A stretch of DNA of 50,609 nt from SIG710 sp045596925 (lineage in GTDB: Bacteria > Bacillota > Clostridia > Oscillospirales > CAG-272): contig JAZODH010000023.1 in the NCBI GenBank assembly GCA_045596925.1, positions 1 through 50,609 on the forward strand. Direction: 5' to 3'. The position numbers were made by a program, and so were the translations under genes. This document shows positions 24,534 through 34,200 of this stretch, piece by piece. Numbering within the stretch: position 1 is the first letter of the stretch; the number at the start of each line of letters is the position of its first letter. The notes under the pieces are model-generated. The model was not told the origin of the DNA. It worked only from the letters and a program-made list of their open reading frames with translations, and did not search any database.

Positions 24534-24565
24534 CCCCCGCGATTCCGAGGAATCGCGGGGGTTTT
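24534..24565 (+). terminator. Intrinsic terminator of the GPH-GH2 operon
   Basis: Perfect 13-bp stem, CCCCCGCGATTCC (24534-24546) with its complement at 24549-24561, followed by TTTT. An A-run precedes the stem. Confidence 0.92.
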
Positions 24566-24568
24566 GTT

Positions 24569-24592
24569 GTAGGGCGGGGGCTTGCTCCCGCC
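24569..24592. repeat. 24-bp intergenic repeat, copy A
   Basis: The 24-base sequence starting GTAGGGCGGGGGCTTG is identical, in opposite orientation, to 38783-38806. Both copies lie right after intrinsic terminators. Such GTAGGGCGGG elements are a scattered class in Clostridial genomes. Confidence 0.75.
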
Positions 24593-24596
24593 GTCA

Positions 24597-24726
24597 GCCT
24601 CCCTCCGGGAGGGAGGGGGACCGCTTGCGGTGGAAGGAGCATGCGTGACGTAAGATTTGAATTGTCTTTATGTCTGCGCATTCTCCCTCAGTCTCCTGCG
24701 TCGACAGCTCCCTCCCGGAGGGAGCC
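24597..24726. repeat. Short palindromic element with about 20-bp terminal inverted repeats
   Basis: The ends, starting GCCTCCCTCCGGGAGGG (24597) and ending CTCCCTCCCGGAGGGAGCC (24708-24726), are inverted copies of one another with few differences, and each arm is itself palindromic. About 90 bases lie between, without an ORF. It looks like a MITE or palindromic repeat rather than a gene. No transposase is present. Confidence 0.6.
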
Positions 24727-24751
24727 TTGTATAGTTACTTTTCTGAATTAA

Positions 24752-24782
24752 AAAGAGCGGGTGGAAGAAACCCCCGCTCTTT
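24752..24782 (-). terminator. Intrinsic terminator of glnS
   Basis: Stem AAAGAGCGGG (24752-24761) with CCCGCTCTTT (24773-24782), four bases past the glnS stop on the minus strand, followed on that strand by T's. Confidence 0.85.
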
Positions 24783-24785
24783 ATT

Positions 24786-26459
24786 TTATTTTTTGGGGAA
24801 GCTGTCTTTCAGACTTACGATACGGTTGAAGGTATTCTCAAGCTTTGAATCCTTACAGAAGTAGCCTACACGGACGAACTGGAACTTGTCGCCGGGCTTT
24901 GCATCTTCAAGGCAAGGCTCGACCATAGCACCCTCGATCTTTGTAAGAGAATCGGGGTTGAGGAAATCAAGATAGGTCTGACCCTCGGGCACGTCGGCGG
25001 TGTTCTCGATGTTGAACAGACGGTCGTAAAGCATGAGAGATACGGGCTTTGCGTACTTTGCAGAGAGCCAATGGATCGTTCCCTTGATCTTTCTGCCGTC
25101 GGCGGGCATTCCGCTGCCAGTTTCAAGGTCGGCTGTTGCGTGAATACACTTGATCGAGCCGTCCTCGTTCTTTTCGATCCCCGCATACTTGATAATATAT
25201 CCGCCCATGAGACGAACCTCGCCCTCGGGCTTGAGACGGAAGAATTTGGGAGGCGGAACCTCGGCAAAGTCGTCGGCATCAATATATATTTCCCGTGTCA
25301 TGGGAACTTGACGCGTGCCAAGTTCCTCCTTCTGAGGATGGTTTGAAACGGTGATCATTTCCTCCTTGTCCTCGGGATAATTGTCAATAATTACCTTAAC
25401 AGGATTTACGACCGCAATGCGGCGAAGTGCGTTTTCATTCAGATCGTCGCGCACGCAAGCCTCAAGCTGACGGACATCAACCGTGTGGTCGGTGTTTGTT
25501 ACTCCCGCTTCGCGAACAAAGGTGAAAAGCGCGTTGGGAGTATATCCGCGGCGGCGGAGACCGCAAAGTGTGGGCAGACGGGGATCATCCCAGCCGTCAA
25601 CGAATTTTTCTTCAACAAGCTGGCGCAGATAACGCTTGGACATGACCGTGTAGGTGATGTTCATGCGTCCGAACTCCCACTGATGAGGCTTCTGCTCAAA
25701 GCCGATCTTGTCCACTACCCAATCGTAGAGCGGACGGTGGTTGCGGAACTCGCTGGAGCACAGGGAATGAGTGATACCCTCAAGCGCGTCCTGAATGGGA
25801 TGTGCAAAATCGTACATGGGGTAAACGCACCATTCATCTCCCTGACGGTGATGGTGAATGTGCTTGATTCTGTAAATTACGGGGTCGCGCAGATAGGGAT
25901 TGTCCGAGGAGGGATCGATCTTTGCACGGAGAGTGCGTGCACCGTCGGGAAACTCGCCGTTCTTCATGCGCTCAAAGAGATCAAGGTTTTCTTCCACAGT
26001 TCTGTTGCGGTAAGGGGATTCCTTTGATGCCACTGCGCGGTCTGTGCCCTTGTAATCTGCCAGATCGTCCTTTGACAGGTCGCACACGTAGGCGTCGCCC
26101 TGCTTTATAAGCTGAACTGCGAACTCGTAGCACTTGCCAAAGTAGTCCGAGCCGTAGAAAACGCCTCCGGTAGGTGTCGCGCCCAGCCACTCAAGGTCCT
26201 CACGGATCGAACGAACGAACTCGTCCGACTCCTTTGCGGGGTTTGTGTCATCGTAACGGAGATTGAAAAGTCCGTTGTATCTCTTTGCTACGTCGGTGTT
26301 TATGCAGATGGCCTTTACCGAGCCGATGTGAAGATAGCCGTTTGGCTCGGGAGGGAAGCGGGTGTGTATTTTAAGACCGGGGTTGGCTGTAAGGTCAGCC
26401 TGTACGATCTCGTCAATAAAATGATCTTTTTCAGTTTTTACAAATAATTCTTCTGCCAT
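24786..26459 (-). CDS. glnS: Glutaminyl-tRNA synthetase
   Basis: A 557-aa class I synthetase that attaches glutamine to tRNA(Gln). The HIGH motif is PPEPNGYLHIGS (residues 36-47) and the KMSKS motif is VMSKRYLRQ near residue 271. The start KDHFIDEIVQADL and the C-terminal double beta-barrel (EVPPPKFFRLKPEGEVRLMG) are typical of GlnRS. GlnRS is not universal in Firmicutes; many use the GatCAB amidotransferase route instead. It follows gltX by 12 bases in one operon. Length and motifs are complete. Confidence 0.96.
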   Translation of the reverse strand: MAEELFVKTEKDHFIDEIVQADLTANPGLKIHTRFPPEPNGYLHIGSVKAICINTDVAKRYNGLFNLRYDDTNPAKESDEFVRSIREDLEWLGATPTGGVFYGSDYFGKCYEFAVQLIKQGDAYVCDLSKDDLADYKGTDRAVASKESPYRNRTVEENLDLFERMKNGEFPDGARTLRAKIDPSSDNPYLRDPVIYRIKHIHHHRQGDEWCVYPMYDFAHPIQDALEGITHSLCSSEFRNHRPLYDWVVDKIGFEQKPHQWEFGRMNITYTVMSKRYLRQLVEEKFVDGWDDPRLPTLCGLRRRGYTPNALFTFVREAGVTNTDHTVDVRQLEACVRDDLNENALRRIAVVNPVKVIIDNYPEDKEEMITVSNHPQKEELGTRQVPMTREIYIDADDFAEVPPPKFFRLKPEGEVRLMGGYIIKYAGIEKNEDGSIKCIHATADLETGSGMPADGRKIKGTIHWLSAKYAKPVSLMLYDRLFNIENTADVPEGQTYLDFLNPDSLTKIEGAMVEPCLEDAKPGDKFQFVRVGYFCKDSKLENTFNRIVSLKDSFPKK

Positions 26460-26471
26460 TGTTGTTACTCC

Positions 26472-28160
26472 TTAAATGGAATCTATCATGGAATTTATTC
26501 TCTTTTCAACGGTCTCACGGCCCATTATCTGCATTGACGTATACAGATCGGGGGCGTTGAACTTGCCCGTTACCGCAACACGGATAAACATACTGATGTC
26601 GGCAACGCTGCCCTTGAAATTTTCGGGTGTTGCCTTGTAAGCCTTCATATCGGAGGCGTATCCGAGACTGTCGGCAATGGCCTTCACTTTATCAAACCAT
26701 GTGTTCATGTTGTCGGACATATCAAAGGTTGCAAGGAAGCGGGTGAGCGTTTCTTTTATGTCGTTTCGGTCAAAGTTTTCGGGATAAGCGTCCTTTATTT
26801 CAAAGAACTTGTCATAGAAGAATCCCATGTAGTCCTTGACCTGGGACCAGATCGCAAAATCCTTTCTGGGCTTTTTGCCGCCGCGTCCGATGGCAAGGAT
26901 CGAGATCGCCTTTTCGCGGTCGGCCACAAGCTCTGCGCCAAATTCGGGATCGTATTCCTTTGCCCAGGCACAAAGCTCGGTGTAAACACGCTCGGCAGAC
27001 CACTTCGAGATAACGTTCTTTGAAACGTCGTTGAGCTTCTCAAAATCAAAGAGACAGCCCGAGTTGCTCATCTTCTTTATGCTGAATGGGAAGTCGGTAT
27101 AAGGCTTTTCGGGATTCTGCATGTGCCACTCCTCAAAGTTTGAGTTGAGCAGGGTCATAACGTATTCCATCACGCACTCGGGAGCATATCCCATGCGGCT
27201 GTAATCGTCCATGTTTGCGCCCATGTCGCGCTTGGAGAGCTTTTTCTTTGAGCCGTCCTCATCAAGACGCATGAGCTGTGCGATGTGCAAATACTTGGGC
27301 ATCTTGAAGCCCAGGTAATTAAAGAGCATAACGTGCTTTGCAAGGGAAGGGAGCCACTCCTCGCCACGGATAACGTGGGTAGTACCCATCAGATGATCGT
27401 CCACGGCGTGAGCGAAGTGGTAAGTGGGAATTCCGTCGCTCTTTAAGAGAACGAAATCCTCATCGTTCATGGGGATCTCCAGCTTGCCCTTGACCAGGTC
27501 GTTTAAGATGACCTTCTTTTCGGGATCGTACTCGGCGCGCAGACGAAGCACGAAAGGGTTGCCTGCCGCCAGATTTGCCTCTACCTCTTCCATCGTTATA
27601 TTTCGCTGGGCTTCGATTGCGGCACGGCGAGCCTCGGCATCGTCCGTGTGCCAGTCCTTTGCCTTGATCTCTGCCTTTTTGTCGGTTTTGTTCAGTTCCT
27701 CAAGCTCTTCTTCGGTAGTGAAGCAGGGGTAAGCTTTGCCTTCTCTTACGAGCTGCTTTGCGTAAACGTGGTAAAGGAATCCGCGCTGACTCTGCTTGTA
27801 GGGGCCGTAATCACCCTTTGCGCAAATATTGCCGTTTTCGTCAAGCACCGCACCCTCGTCGAAGTTGATGCCGTAGTGGGCGAGAGTTTTTATAAGACCT
27901 TCTGCTGCACCGTCAACCTCGCGCTTGTTGTCCGTGTCCTCGATTCGAAGATAGAACACGCCGCCACTCTGGTGAGCAAGACGCTCGCCTACGGTTGTGG
28001 GGAAAAGTCCGCCGAAATGCACGAATCCCGTGGGGCTGGGTGCAAATCTTGTGACCTTGGCACCCTCGGGTAATTGCCTTTGGGGGAATTTCGCATCTGT
28101 TTCTTCGGGAGTTTCTTTTACATCGGGGAAAAGAAGATCGGCTAACTTGTTGTAGTCCAT
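26472..28160 (-). CDS. gltX: Glutamyl-tRNA synthetase
   Basis: A 562-aa class I synthetase that charges tRNA(Glu). HIGH is PSPTGFVHFGG (residues 41-51) and the KMSKS loop is KKLSKRDMG near 306-313. It is longer than the usual 470-500 residues because of an N-terminal extension of about 35 residues (to VTRFAPSPTG) and additions in the C-terminal half (GRGGKKPRKDFAIW and after). This longer form is seen in several Clostridia. With glnS next to it, the enzyme is presumably discriminating, that is specific for tRNA(Glu). It starts 40 bases after the metallo-hydrolase gene. Confidence 0.95.
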   Translation of the reverse strand: MDYNKLADLLFPDVKETPEETDAKFPQRQLPEGAKVTRFAPSPTGFVHFGGLFPTTVGERLAHQSGGVFYLRIEDTDNKREVDGAAEGLIKTLAHYGINFDEGAVLDENGNICAKGDYGPYKQSQRGFLYHVYAKQLVREGKAYPCFTTEEELEELNKTDKKAEIKAKDWHTDDAEARRAAIEAQRNITMEEVEANLAAGNPFVLRLRAEYDPEKKVILNDLVKGKLEIPMNDEDFVLLKSDGIPTYHFAHAVDDHLMGTTHVIRGEEWLPSLAKHVMLFNYLGFKMPKYLHIAQLMRLDEDGSKKKLSKRDMGANMDDYSRMGYAPECVMEYVMTLLNSNFEEWHMQNPEKPYTDFPFSIKKMSNSGCLFDFEKLNDVSKNVISKWSAERVYTELCAWAKEYDPEFGAELVADREKAISILAIGRGGKKPRKDFAIWSQVKDYMGFFYDKFFEIKDAYPENFDRNDIKETLTRFLATFDMSDNMNTWFDKVKAIADSLGYASDMKAYKATPENFKGSVADISMFIRVAVTGKFNAPDLYTSMQIMGRETVEKRINSMIDSI

Positions 28161-28200
28161 TTTATACCTCCATGGTCGTTTTTTGACCTTGTAATCATAG

Positions 28201-28812
28201 TTAAAGTATCCCGATAGCCCTCAGCGCATACCCGAGGGTCGACGATTCTCCGTGACCGGGGTAAATTTTCAGTGTGCCGTCCAGTTCTTTGAGACTTTTC
28301 AGCGTTTCAAAAAGCACTGCGCCGTCGCCGCCGTACAGGTCGTAGCGGCCAAATCCTTGTGCGAAGATAGTGTCCCCCGTTATCAGTACGCCACCTGCCA
28401 AAAAACAACAGGAACCCTTTGTGTGACCGGGTGTGTGGATGATCTTTACAATATGGCCGCCGAGCATAAGCTCCTCGCTGTCCTCAAACGTTCTGTCCGC
28501 GGGCGCATTTTTAAATTCCTGCCAAAGCAACAGCTTTCCCGCGTTCTTTTCGGAATCGGAGAGCATTTCATTGTCAAGTGTGTGAATATATACGGGAACA
28601 CCGTATTTTTCTCTCAGCGCGGAAAGGCTCAGGGTGTGGTCGAAATGTCCGTGGGTAAGAATTATGCCCATCGGCCTTGCGCCAATTTCGTCCAGTGCAC
28701 CCGAAATTTCGTTTTCATCGACCGAGGGGTCGAAAATAAACGCCTCTCGGTCGTTTTCGAGAATGTAAGTGTTTGAGGAATATCTTCTGCCTTCAATGCA
28801 ACGTATTTTCAT
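28201..28812 (-). CDS. Metallo-beta-lactamase-fold hydrolase
   Basis: A 203-aa protein of the glyoxalase II-like branch. The metal motif THGHFDHT gives H54, H56, D58 and H59. The later metal ligands appear in HTPGHTKGS and the final YPGHGESS. These small hydrolases typically act on thioesters such as S-lactoylglutathione or related conjugates; the true substrate is not predictable here. It lies upstream of gltX in the same direction with a 40-base gap and probably heads that operon. No signal peptide is present. Confidence 0.9.
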   Translation of the reverse strand: MKIRCIEGRRYSSNTYILENDREAFIFDPSVDENEISGALDEIGARPMGIILTHGHFDHTLSLSALREKYGVPVYIHTLDNEMLSDSEKNAGKLLLWQEFKNAPADRTFEDSEELMLGGHIVKIIHTPGHTKGSCCFLAGGVLITGDTIFAQGFGRYDLYGGDGAVLFETLKSLKELDGTLKIYPGHGESSTLGYALRAIGIL

Positions 28813-28951
28813 TTTTTGCGTTTTCTTTCATTTTTTGTCCGTTTTTCGCATAACAATTCATAATATTATAACACAGAAAAACTAAAAAGTCTATACTTTA
28901 CGTTAAATTTAACAGGTTTTTGCCATTTTTGTGAATAAACTTTTTTACCTC

Positions 28952-28980
28952 TTGACATTTCAACAAATTTGTGATAAACT
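28952..28980 (+). promoter_or_regulatory. Promoter of the acyl ligase/ACP operon
   Basis: TTGACA (28952-28957), a 17-base spacer ending in TTGTGA, and TAAACT (28975-28980). The 28813-29051 gap is otherwise AT-rich with no gene. Confidence 0.82.
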
Positions 28981-29051
28981 GTTCGGGAATGTGTTTGTGA
29001 AAACTCGGGGGCGATGTCCTCTGACTTTATGAAAGGTTACGGTATTTTCAT

Positions 29052-30758
29052 ATGAGAATGAAGAACGAACTCAAAGGCGCAAAGAAGCCAAAGATCATAG
29101 CCGACATAAGGGATCTGGTTAAGAGCAATGCCGAGATATACGGTGATAAAGCTTCTTACGTCTACAAGTCGGGCGAAGATTTCAAGGAATTTTCCTACAA
29201 AAGAATATACGAGGAGACGGTTGCCTTCGGAACGGCTTTGGCTGTGGAAAATCTTATCGGCGGCATTGCGGTGATGGGAACCCTTCACCCCCGTTATATC
29301 GTTGCGTATCTTTCCGCTGTCAATATGGGCGGTTACGTGGTTCCTCTCGATCCCGAGCTGACCGACGAGCAGACTGTCTATTTCCTCCGTCATTCGGAGG
29401 TAAAGGCGCTGGTCTACACCGAGTCCATGAACGAGAAGGTCGATCGCATCCGCGATCAGCTTGACTTTATCGAGAAATTTATCCCGATCACTCCAAATAA
29501 GGAAAAATACGTGGAGGACGAGAGCAATATCAAGTTTAAGAAGATGGTGGCTATCGGTAAGAAAGCTATCGAGGAGGGCAACACGGCTTATGCCGATGCT
29601 GATCCCGATAAGGAAAAAATGGCCGCGCTCATCTTTACCTCCGGCTCTACCGGCACGGCAAAGGGCGTTATGCTCTCAATCCACAATCTGACGGCGGCTA
29701 TCAACGCCTCCTGCGGTTCCATGTCCTATGACGACAGAAATACCTTCGTTTCGGTTCTTCCTCCTCATCATACCTATGAGATGACCTGTGAGAACCTGTC
29801 TGCCATGAACATCGGCTGTACTGTGAATATCAACGATTCGCTCAAGCACGTAATGAAGAACTTCGCACGCTTCAAGCCTAACACGCTGGTGCTCGTTCCT
29901 CTTTACGTTGAAACAATTTACAAGAAGATCTGGACAGAGGCGAAGAAGAAGGGAATCGAAAAGAAGCTGAAGTTCGGCATCGGACTTGAAAACGCACTTT
30001 TCACTGTCGGTATTGACGTAAGAAAGAAGCTGTTCCGTGAGATCGTCGAGTCTCTGGGCGGCAACGTAAAGAGCATCGTTTGCGGCGGTGCGCCCCTCAG
30101 CCCCCAGCTGGTTAAGGATTTCTACGCTTTCGGTATCACTATTCTTGAGGGTTACGGCATCACAGAGTGTGCGCCTCTGGTAGCGGTAAACCGCCCCGGA
30201 AAGGTAAAGCTTCACTCCGTAGGTCAGCCCGTTGAAGGCTGCCAGGTGAAGATCGACTACACTCCCGGTGAGGAGACGGGCGAGATCCTGGTCAAGGGCG
30301 ACAACGTAATGATGGGCTACTACAAGGACGAGGAGGCCACGGCCGAGGCGTTCACAGAGGATGGTTGGTTCAGAACGGGCGATATCGGATATATCGACAA
30401 CAAGGGCTATATCTTCATCACGGGAAGAAAGAAGAACGTGATAATTCTTTCAAACGGAAAGAACGTGTTCCCCGAGGAGATCGAGGAGTATCTGGCACCT
30501 GTCGAGATCATCTCCGAGGTGGTGGTCATGTCCCGCGATAACGCACAGGGCGAGCCTGTCATCACCGCCATTGCAGTTCCCAATTTCGACCTGCTCAAGG
30601 GCAAGTCCGACGATGAGATCCGCGATGCCATCAAGAAGGCTGTTGACGAGGTAAACAAGTCTCTGCCTTCTTATAAGCAGATCCACCAGGTCATTATCAG
30701 AAAGGAGCCTTTCGAGAGAACGACCTCAAGAAAGATCCAGCGCTTCAAGGTTAAATAA
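29052..30758 (+). CDS. AMP-forming acyl-CoA/acyl-ACP synthetase
   Basis: A 568-aa adenylate-forming enzyme. The P-loop is LIFTSGSTGTAKG near residues 193-205. Later motifs include GGAPLSPQLVKDFYAFG, then LEGYGITECAPL, then DGWFRTGDIGYID and GRKKNVIILSNGKNV, with the catalytic lysine region FERTTSRKIQRFKVK at the end. It resembles long-chain acyl-CoA ligases. The next gene, 53 bases on, encodes an acyl carrier protein, so the acyl group may be loaded onto that ACP rather than CoA. There is no signal peptide or membrane segment. Ribosome site: GAAAGG about 15 bases before the ATG, which is rather weak. Confidence 0.88.
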   Translation: MRMKNELKGAKKPKIIADIRDLVKSNAEIYGDKASYVYKSGEDFKEFSYKRIYEETVAFGTALAVENLIGGIAVMGTLHPRYIVAYLSAVNMGGYVVPLDPELTDEQTVYFLRHSEVKALVYTESMNEKVDRIRDQLDFIEKFIPITPNKEKYVEDESNIKFKKMVAIGKKAIEEGNTAYADADPDKEKMAALIFTSGSTGTAKGVMLSIHNLTAAINASCGSMSYDDRNTFVSVLPPHHTYEMTCENLSAMNIGCTVNINDSLKHVMKNFARFKPNTLVLVPLYVETIYKKIWTEAKKKGIEKKLKFGIGLENALFTVGIDVRKKLFREIVESLGGNVKSIVCGGAPLSPQLVKDFYAFGITILEGYGITECAPLVAVNRPGKVKLHSVGQPVEGCQVKIDYTPGEETGEILVKGDNVMMGYYKDEEATAEAFTEDGWFRTGDIGYIDNKGYIFITGRKKNVIILSNGKNVFPEEIEEYLAPVEIISEVVVMSRDNAQGEPVITAIAVPNFDLLKGKSDDEIRDAIKKAVDEVNKSLPSYKQIHQVIIRKEPFERTTSRKIQRFKVK

Positions 30759-30811
30759 ACTTCGGGTTTATAAATATATTTGCCGCATGAGCGGTTTTGG
30801 AGGATTTTATT

Positions 30812-31039
30812 ATGTTTGATAAGTTAAAGGCACTTTTGGTTGATGAATTTGACCTTAATGCAGAGGACATTGAGCTGACAAGCGACCTTTCTCAGGATCT
30901 GGGCATCAACTCCGTTGAGCTGATGGACCTTGCAATGCGTTGCGAGGAGGAATTTGACATTCAGTTCCCCGATGACGACATTCACGAGTTTACAACTGTC
31001 GGTGATATCGTAAAGTTCCTGGAAAACGCAAAGGCGTAA
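30812..31039 (+). CDS. Acyl carrier protein
   Basis: A 75-aa acidic four-helix carrier protein. The start at ATG 30812 is chosen because GGAGGA lies 8-9 bases upstream; a TTG 15 bases earlier is in frame but sits before that site. The phosphopantetheine attachment serine is S34 in DLGINSVELMDL, where the usual motif is DSLD/DSLE, so the residue before the Ser is Asn instead of Asp. It is paired with the adenylate-forming ligase just upstream and is probably a dedicated carrier, not the main FabF-partner ACP. A terminator follows. Confidence 0.92.
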   Translation: MFDKLKALLVDEFDLNAEDIELTSDLSQDLGINSVELMDLAMRCEEEFDIQFPDDDIHEFTTVGDIVKFLENAKA

Positions 31040-31055
31040 GTGACGCCGATAAAAA

Positions 31056-31083
31056 GCCGCCGAGCAACGCTCGGCGGCTTTTT
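31056..31083 (+). terminator. Intrinsic terminator of the ligase/ACP operon
   Basis: Stem GCCGCCGAGC (31056-31065) with GCTCGGCGGC (31069-31078), loop AAC, followed by five T and preceded by five A. Confidence 0.93.
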
Positions 31084-31115
31084 GTTTTATCGCAATAACC
31101 GTGGCTTCCCCCCCT

Positions 31116-31160
31116 GTAGGGGCGACCATTGGTCGCCCGCGGGCGGATAATATCCGCCCT
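31116..31160. repeat. Tandem palindromes in the ACP/LacZ gap
   Basis: Two adjacent hairpins: GGGCGACC-ATT-GGTCGCCC (31120-31138) and GGGCGGATA-A-TATCCGCCC (31141-31159), with GTAGGGG in front. They resemble the GTAGGGCGGG repeat family at 24569 and 38783 and lie between convergent genes. Confidence 0.65.
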
Positions 31161-31221
31161 TACAAACGGGGCTTTATTTCAGAGAGGTCGGACAGCCCTT
31201 TTGCACTTTACAGCCTAATCG

Positions 31222-34200
31222 TTATCCAATCATTGAGAAGGGGGCAACGTTTTCCGCAAAAACGGGAATCAGCTTGAACTTAAAGGTGAAGTCCTTTGCC
31301 TTAAATCTGTACGGCTCAGCGGGTCTGTGTCCGCAGGAATTTGAACCGATTCCGTGTTGCTTTTTATCAATGCAGAAGACCGTTTCACTCAAAGGCTTCA
31401 GCTGGTAGCGGTGCCTTGCTTTTGTCAGCATTTCGGGGGTGTAGTGACTTGCGTTGAAGCTGATGTCATCGCCGCACCTGACCGCCATCAGACCGTGACC
31501 CGCCCAGGAGTAGACCTGCACCCACTTGGTGCCGTTGTGCGCCATGTTTTCCTGGGGCTTGATGTAGTTTTCAAAATGGTCGACTATACTGCTCTGATAC
31601 AGCCCCACCTTTGATGCAAGGTGCTTGTCCTCGTAGCTCTCAACGGGTCCGCGACCGAAATATTTCAGCTTTTCCGTATCCTGCGGCATATTGAACATAA
31701 CGCCGAATCTGGGCAGATCGGGAAGATTTTCGCCGCACTTTACGTCAAAATCAAAGATAACGCCGTCGGAGGTGAAGGTGTACTTGACCTTGAATCTGAG
31801 CAGCTCGGCTCTTGCCGCCGCACCCATTGATATTTCGGCGACGACCACGGGGTCATTTCCGTCCGTCTCAAGCTCACAGCCAAGGCAAGTGGTGATGGCG
31901 CGATCCATGCCCACCCTTCTCCAGTCGTTCTTTAATTGGATATCGTTGTCCGTGGGAGCGCGCCAGATGTTGGGAGTTACAGGTGTTGTGATAAGCTCCC
32001 GTCCGTTGTCGCAGATCGAAGTGATAAGACCGGTGAAACGGCTCACCTTGTAATGAGTGTCGCCGATTTGGATAACTATTTCGTTGCCGGCGACTTTGGT
32101 CTCGACACTCGTCTTCGTTGACTTTTCCACCTTTTCGGGAATTTCGCAAAGCACTATCTGATCAAAGCCCAGCTCGTGTCCTGCCTCGGACCAGGGAGTG
32201 GCGTAATTCGACGTAAGGGACAGGTTCAGATAACTGAATCCGTCAAGGCTCTCGAAATCAAAGGGAATCTCAAATGTTTTCTGATATTGAGGATTTACGG
32301 CGGGAGAAGCAAAGCGACCCTGTGCTGCGATCACGCCGTTTCTTGTCACGTTCCAGTTCAGATCGCAGTCGGAAAGGGAGGTAAAGTAGCGGCGGTTCTT
32401 TATCTTCAGCTTGCCCGTTTTTTTGTCAAAGGACGTGACGGCAAAGGGCTTTTGCGCCTGCTTTAATTCAAGCAGACCCGTGTGCGGGGTGCGGTCGGGG
32501 TAGACCAGACCGTCAACGCAGAAGTTGCCGTCGGCCGAGAAGTCGCCGAAATCGCCTCCGTACTTGTATTCGGGCGCGTTGTATATATCGCCGTCTGCCG
32601 CCGCGTGATCGGTAAATTCCCAAACGCAGCCGCCGAAGAAGTTGTCGTTTGCCCAAATAAGGTCCCAATATGCCTCGAAATCTCCGGGGCCGTTGCCCAT
32701 GGCGTGGCTGTATTCACACAGATAGATGGGCCGCTTTTCGGTCTTGAGTTTTTCTTTCAGTTCACCCGTTGACGGGTACATTCTGCTGTAAATGTCGATA
32801 TATTCCTCGTTGTCCTTGGGACCGCGTGCGGTCTGGTCCTCGCAGTGAACGAAGCAGCCGGGCATTCTGCCGTGGAGATAGTCCGCCATTATTCGCTGAT
32901 TTTTTCCGCAGCCGAATTCGTTGCCAAGCGACCAGAAAATAACGCAGCCGTGGTTCTTGTCCCGCTCGAACATACGCTGTACACGGTCGAGATAGGACTC
33001 GGTCCATTCGTCGCTGTCGGTGAGCATTCCCCAATCTATTGTGTTCATTCCGTGAGTTTCAAGGTCTGTTTCGTCACAAACGTAGAAGCCCAGCTTGTCG
33101 CAGAGCGTGAGGAATCGGGGGTCGTTGGGATAGTGGCTTGTTCGCACCATGTTGATATTGTGGCGCTTCATTATGTGCAGGTCGCGCACCATGTGGTCGT
33201 AAGGCGTAGCCGAGCCCAGAACAGGATCGCTGTCATGGCGGTTGACGCCCTTTGCCTTGACCTTTTTGCCGTTGATGTAAATGACTCTGTTTTTTATCTC
33301 GTAACGGCGAAGCGCAATAGGAAGATAGATGACCTCACTTCCGCAGGAGACGAGCAGGGAATAGAGCCAAGGCTCCTCGTCATTCCACAGCATAGGCTCG
33401 TCCACTTCGATCTTTGCCTCGCCTTTTTCGGAGATCTTGACCGTTTTCTCCGCAACAACGCCGCCGTCCGGGGAGATGAGCTTAGCCTTTGCGGTCGTCT
33501 TGCCGTTTGCTGTCAGCTCAAGGTCGATCTCGGCCGACTTCAGATCCTCGGAAACATTCTGACGGGCATAAATGTCCTCAATGTGCAGAGCGTCGCGGAA
33601 AAGCAGATAGACCTCGCGGAAAATACCGCTGTAACGGAACTTGTCCTGGTCTTCAAGATAAGAGCCGGTGCACCACTTGAAAACGAGAACCTTTATATTA
33701 TTTTTGCCCGCGCGAAGCAGGGAAGTAATGTCCACCTCGCTTGTCATGTGGCTCACTTGACTGTAAGCGGCGAATTTGTTGTTGACAAACAGATAGAAGC
33801 AGGAGTCAACACCCTCAAAGTTGATAAACACCGACTTCTTTGCCAGCGTGTCTGCGTCCACCGTGAAATTCCTGCTGTAAAGGGCGCAGGGGTTGTTTTC
33901 GGGGAGGTGAGGCGGATTTACGGGGAAGGGATAGTTGATGTTCATGTAGTTGGGTGTGTCGTAGCCGTTTCTCCACTTGGTCTGCCAGCTCATGGGAACG
34001 GTCATCTTGTCAAAGCCGTCGCAGGTGAAGCCGTCGGCCATAAAATCGTCAAGCTGACTTGCGTTTTCATAGAATTTAAAATCCCAGTCGCCGCAGAGAG
34101 TCATAAAATTCTCGGACTCGGAGCGGATATCGCGGAGCGCAGATTTTTCGCTTACATAAGGGATGTAATAAGCCCTCGGTGCCATGCAGCCTACATGCAG

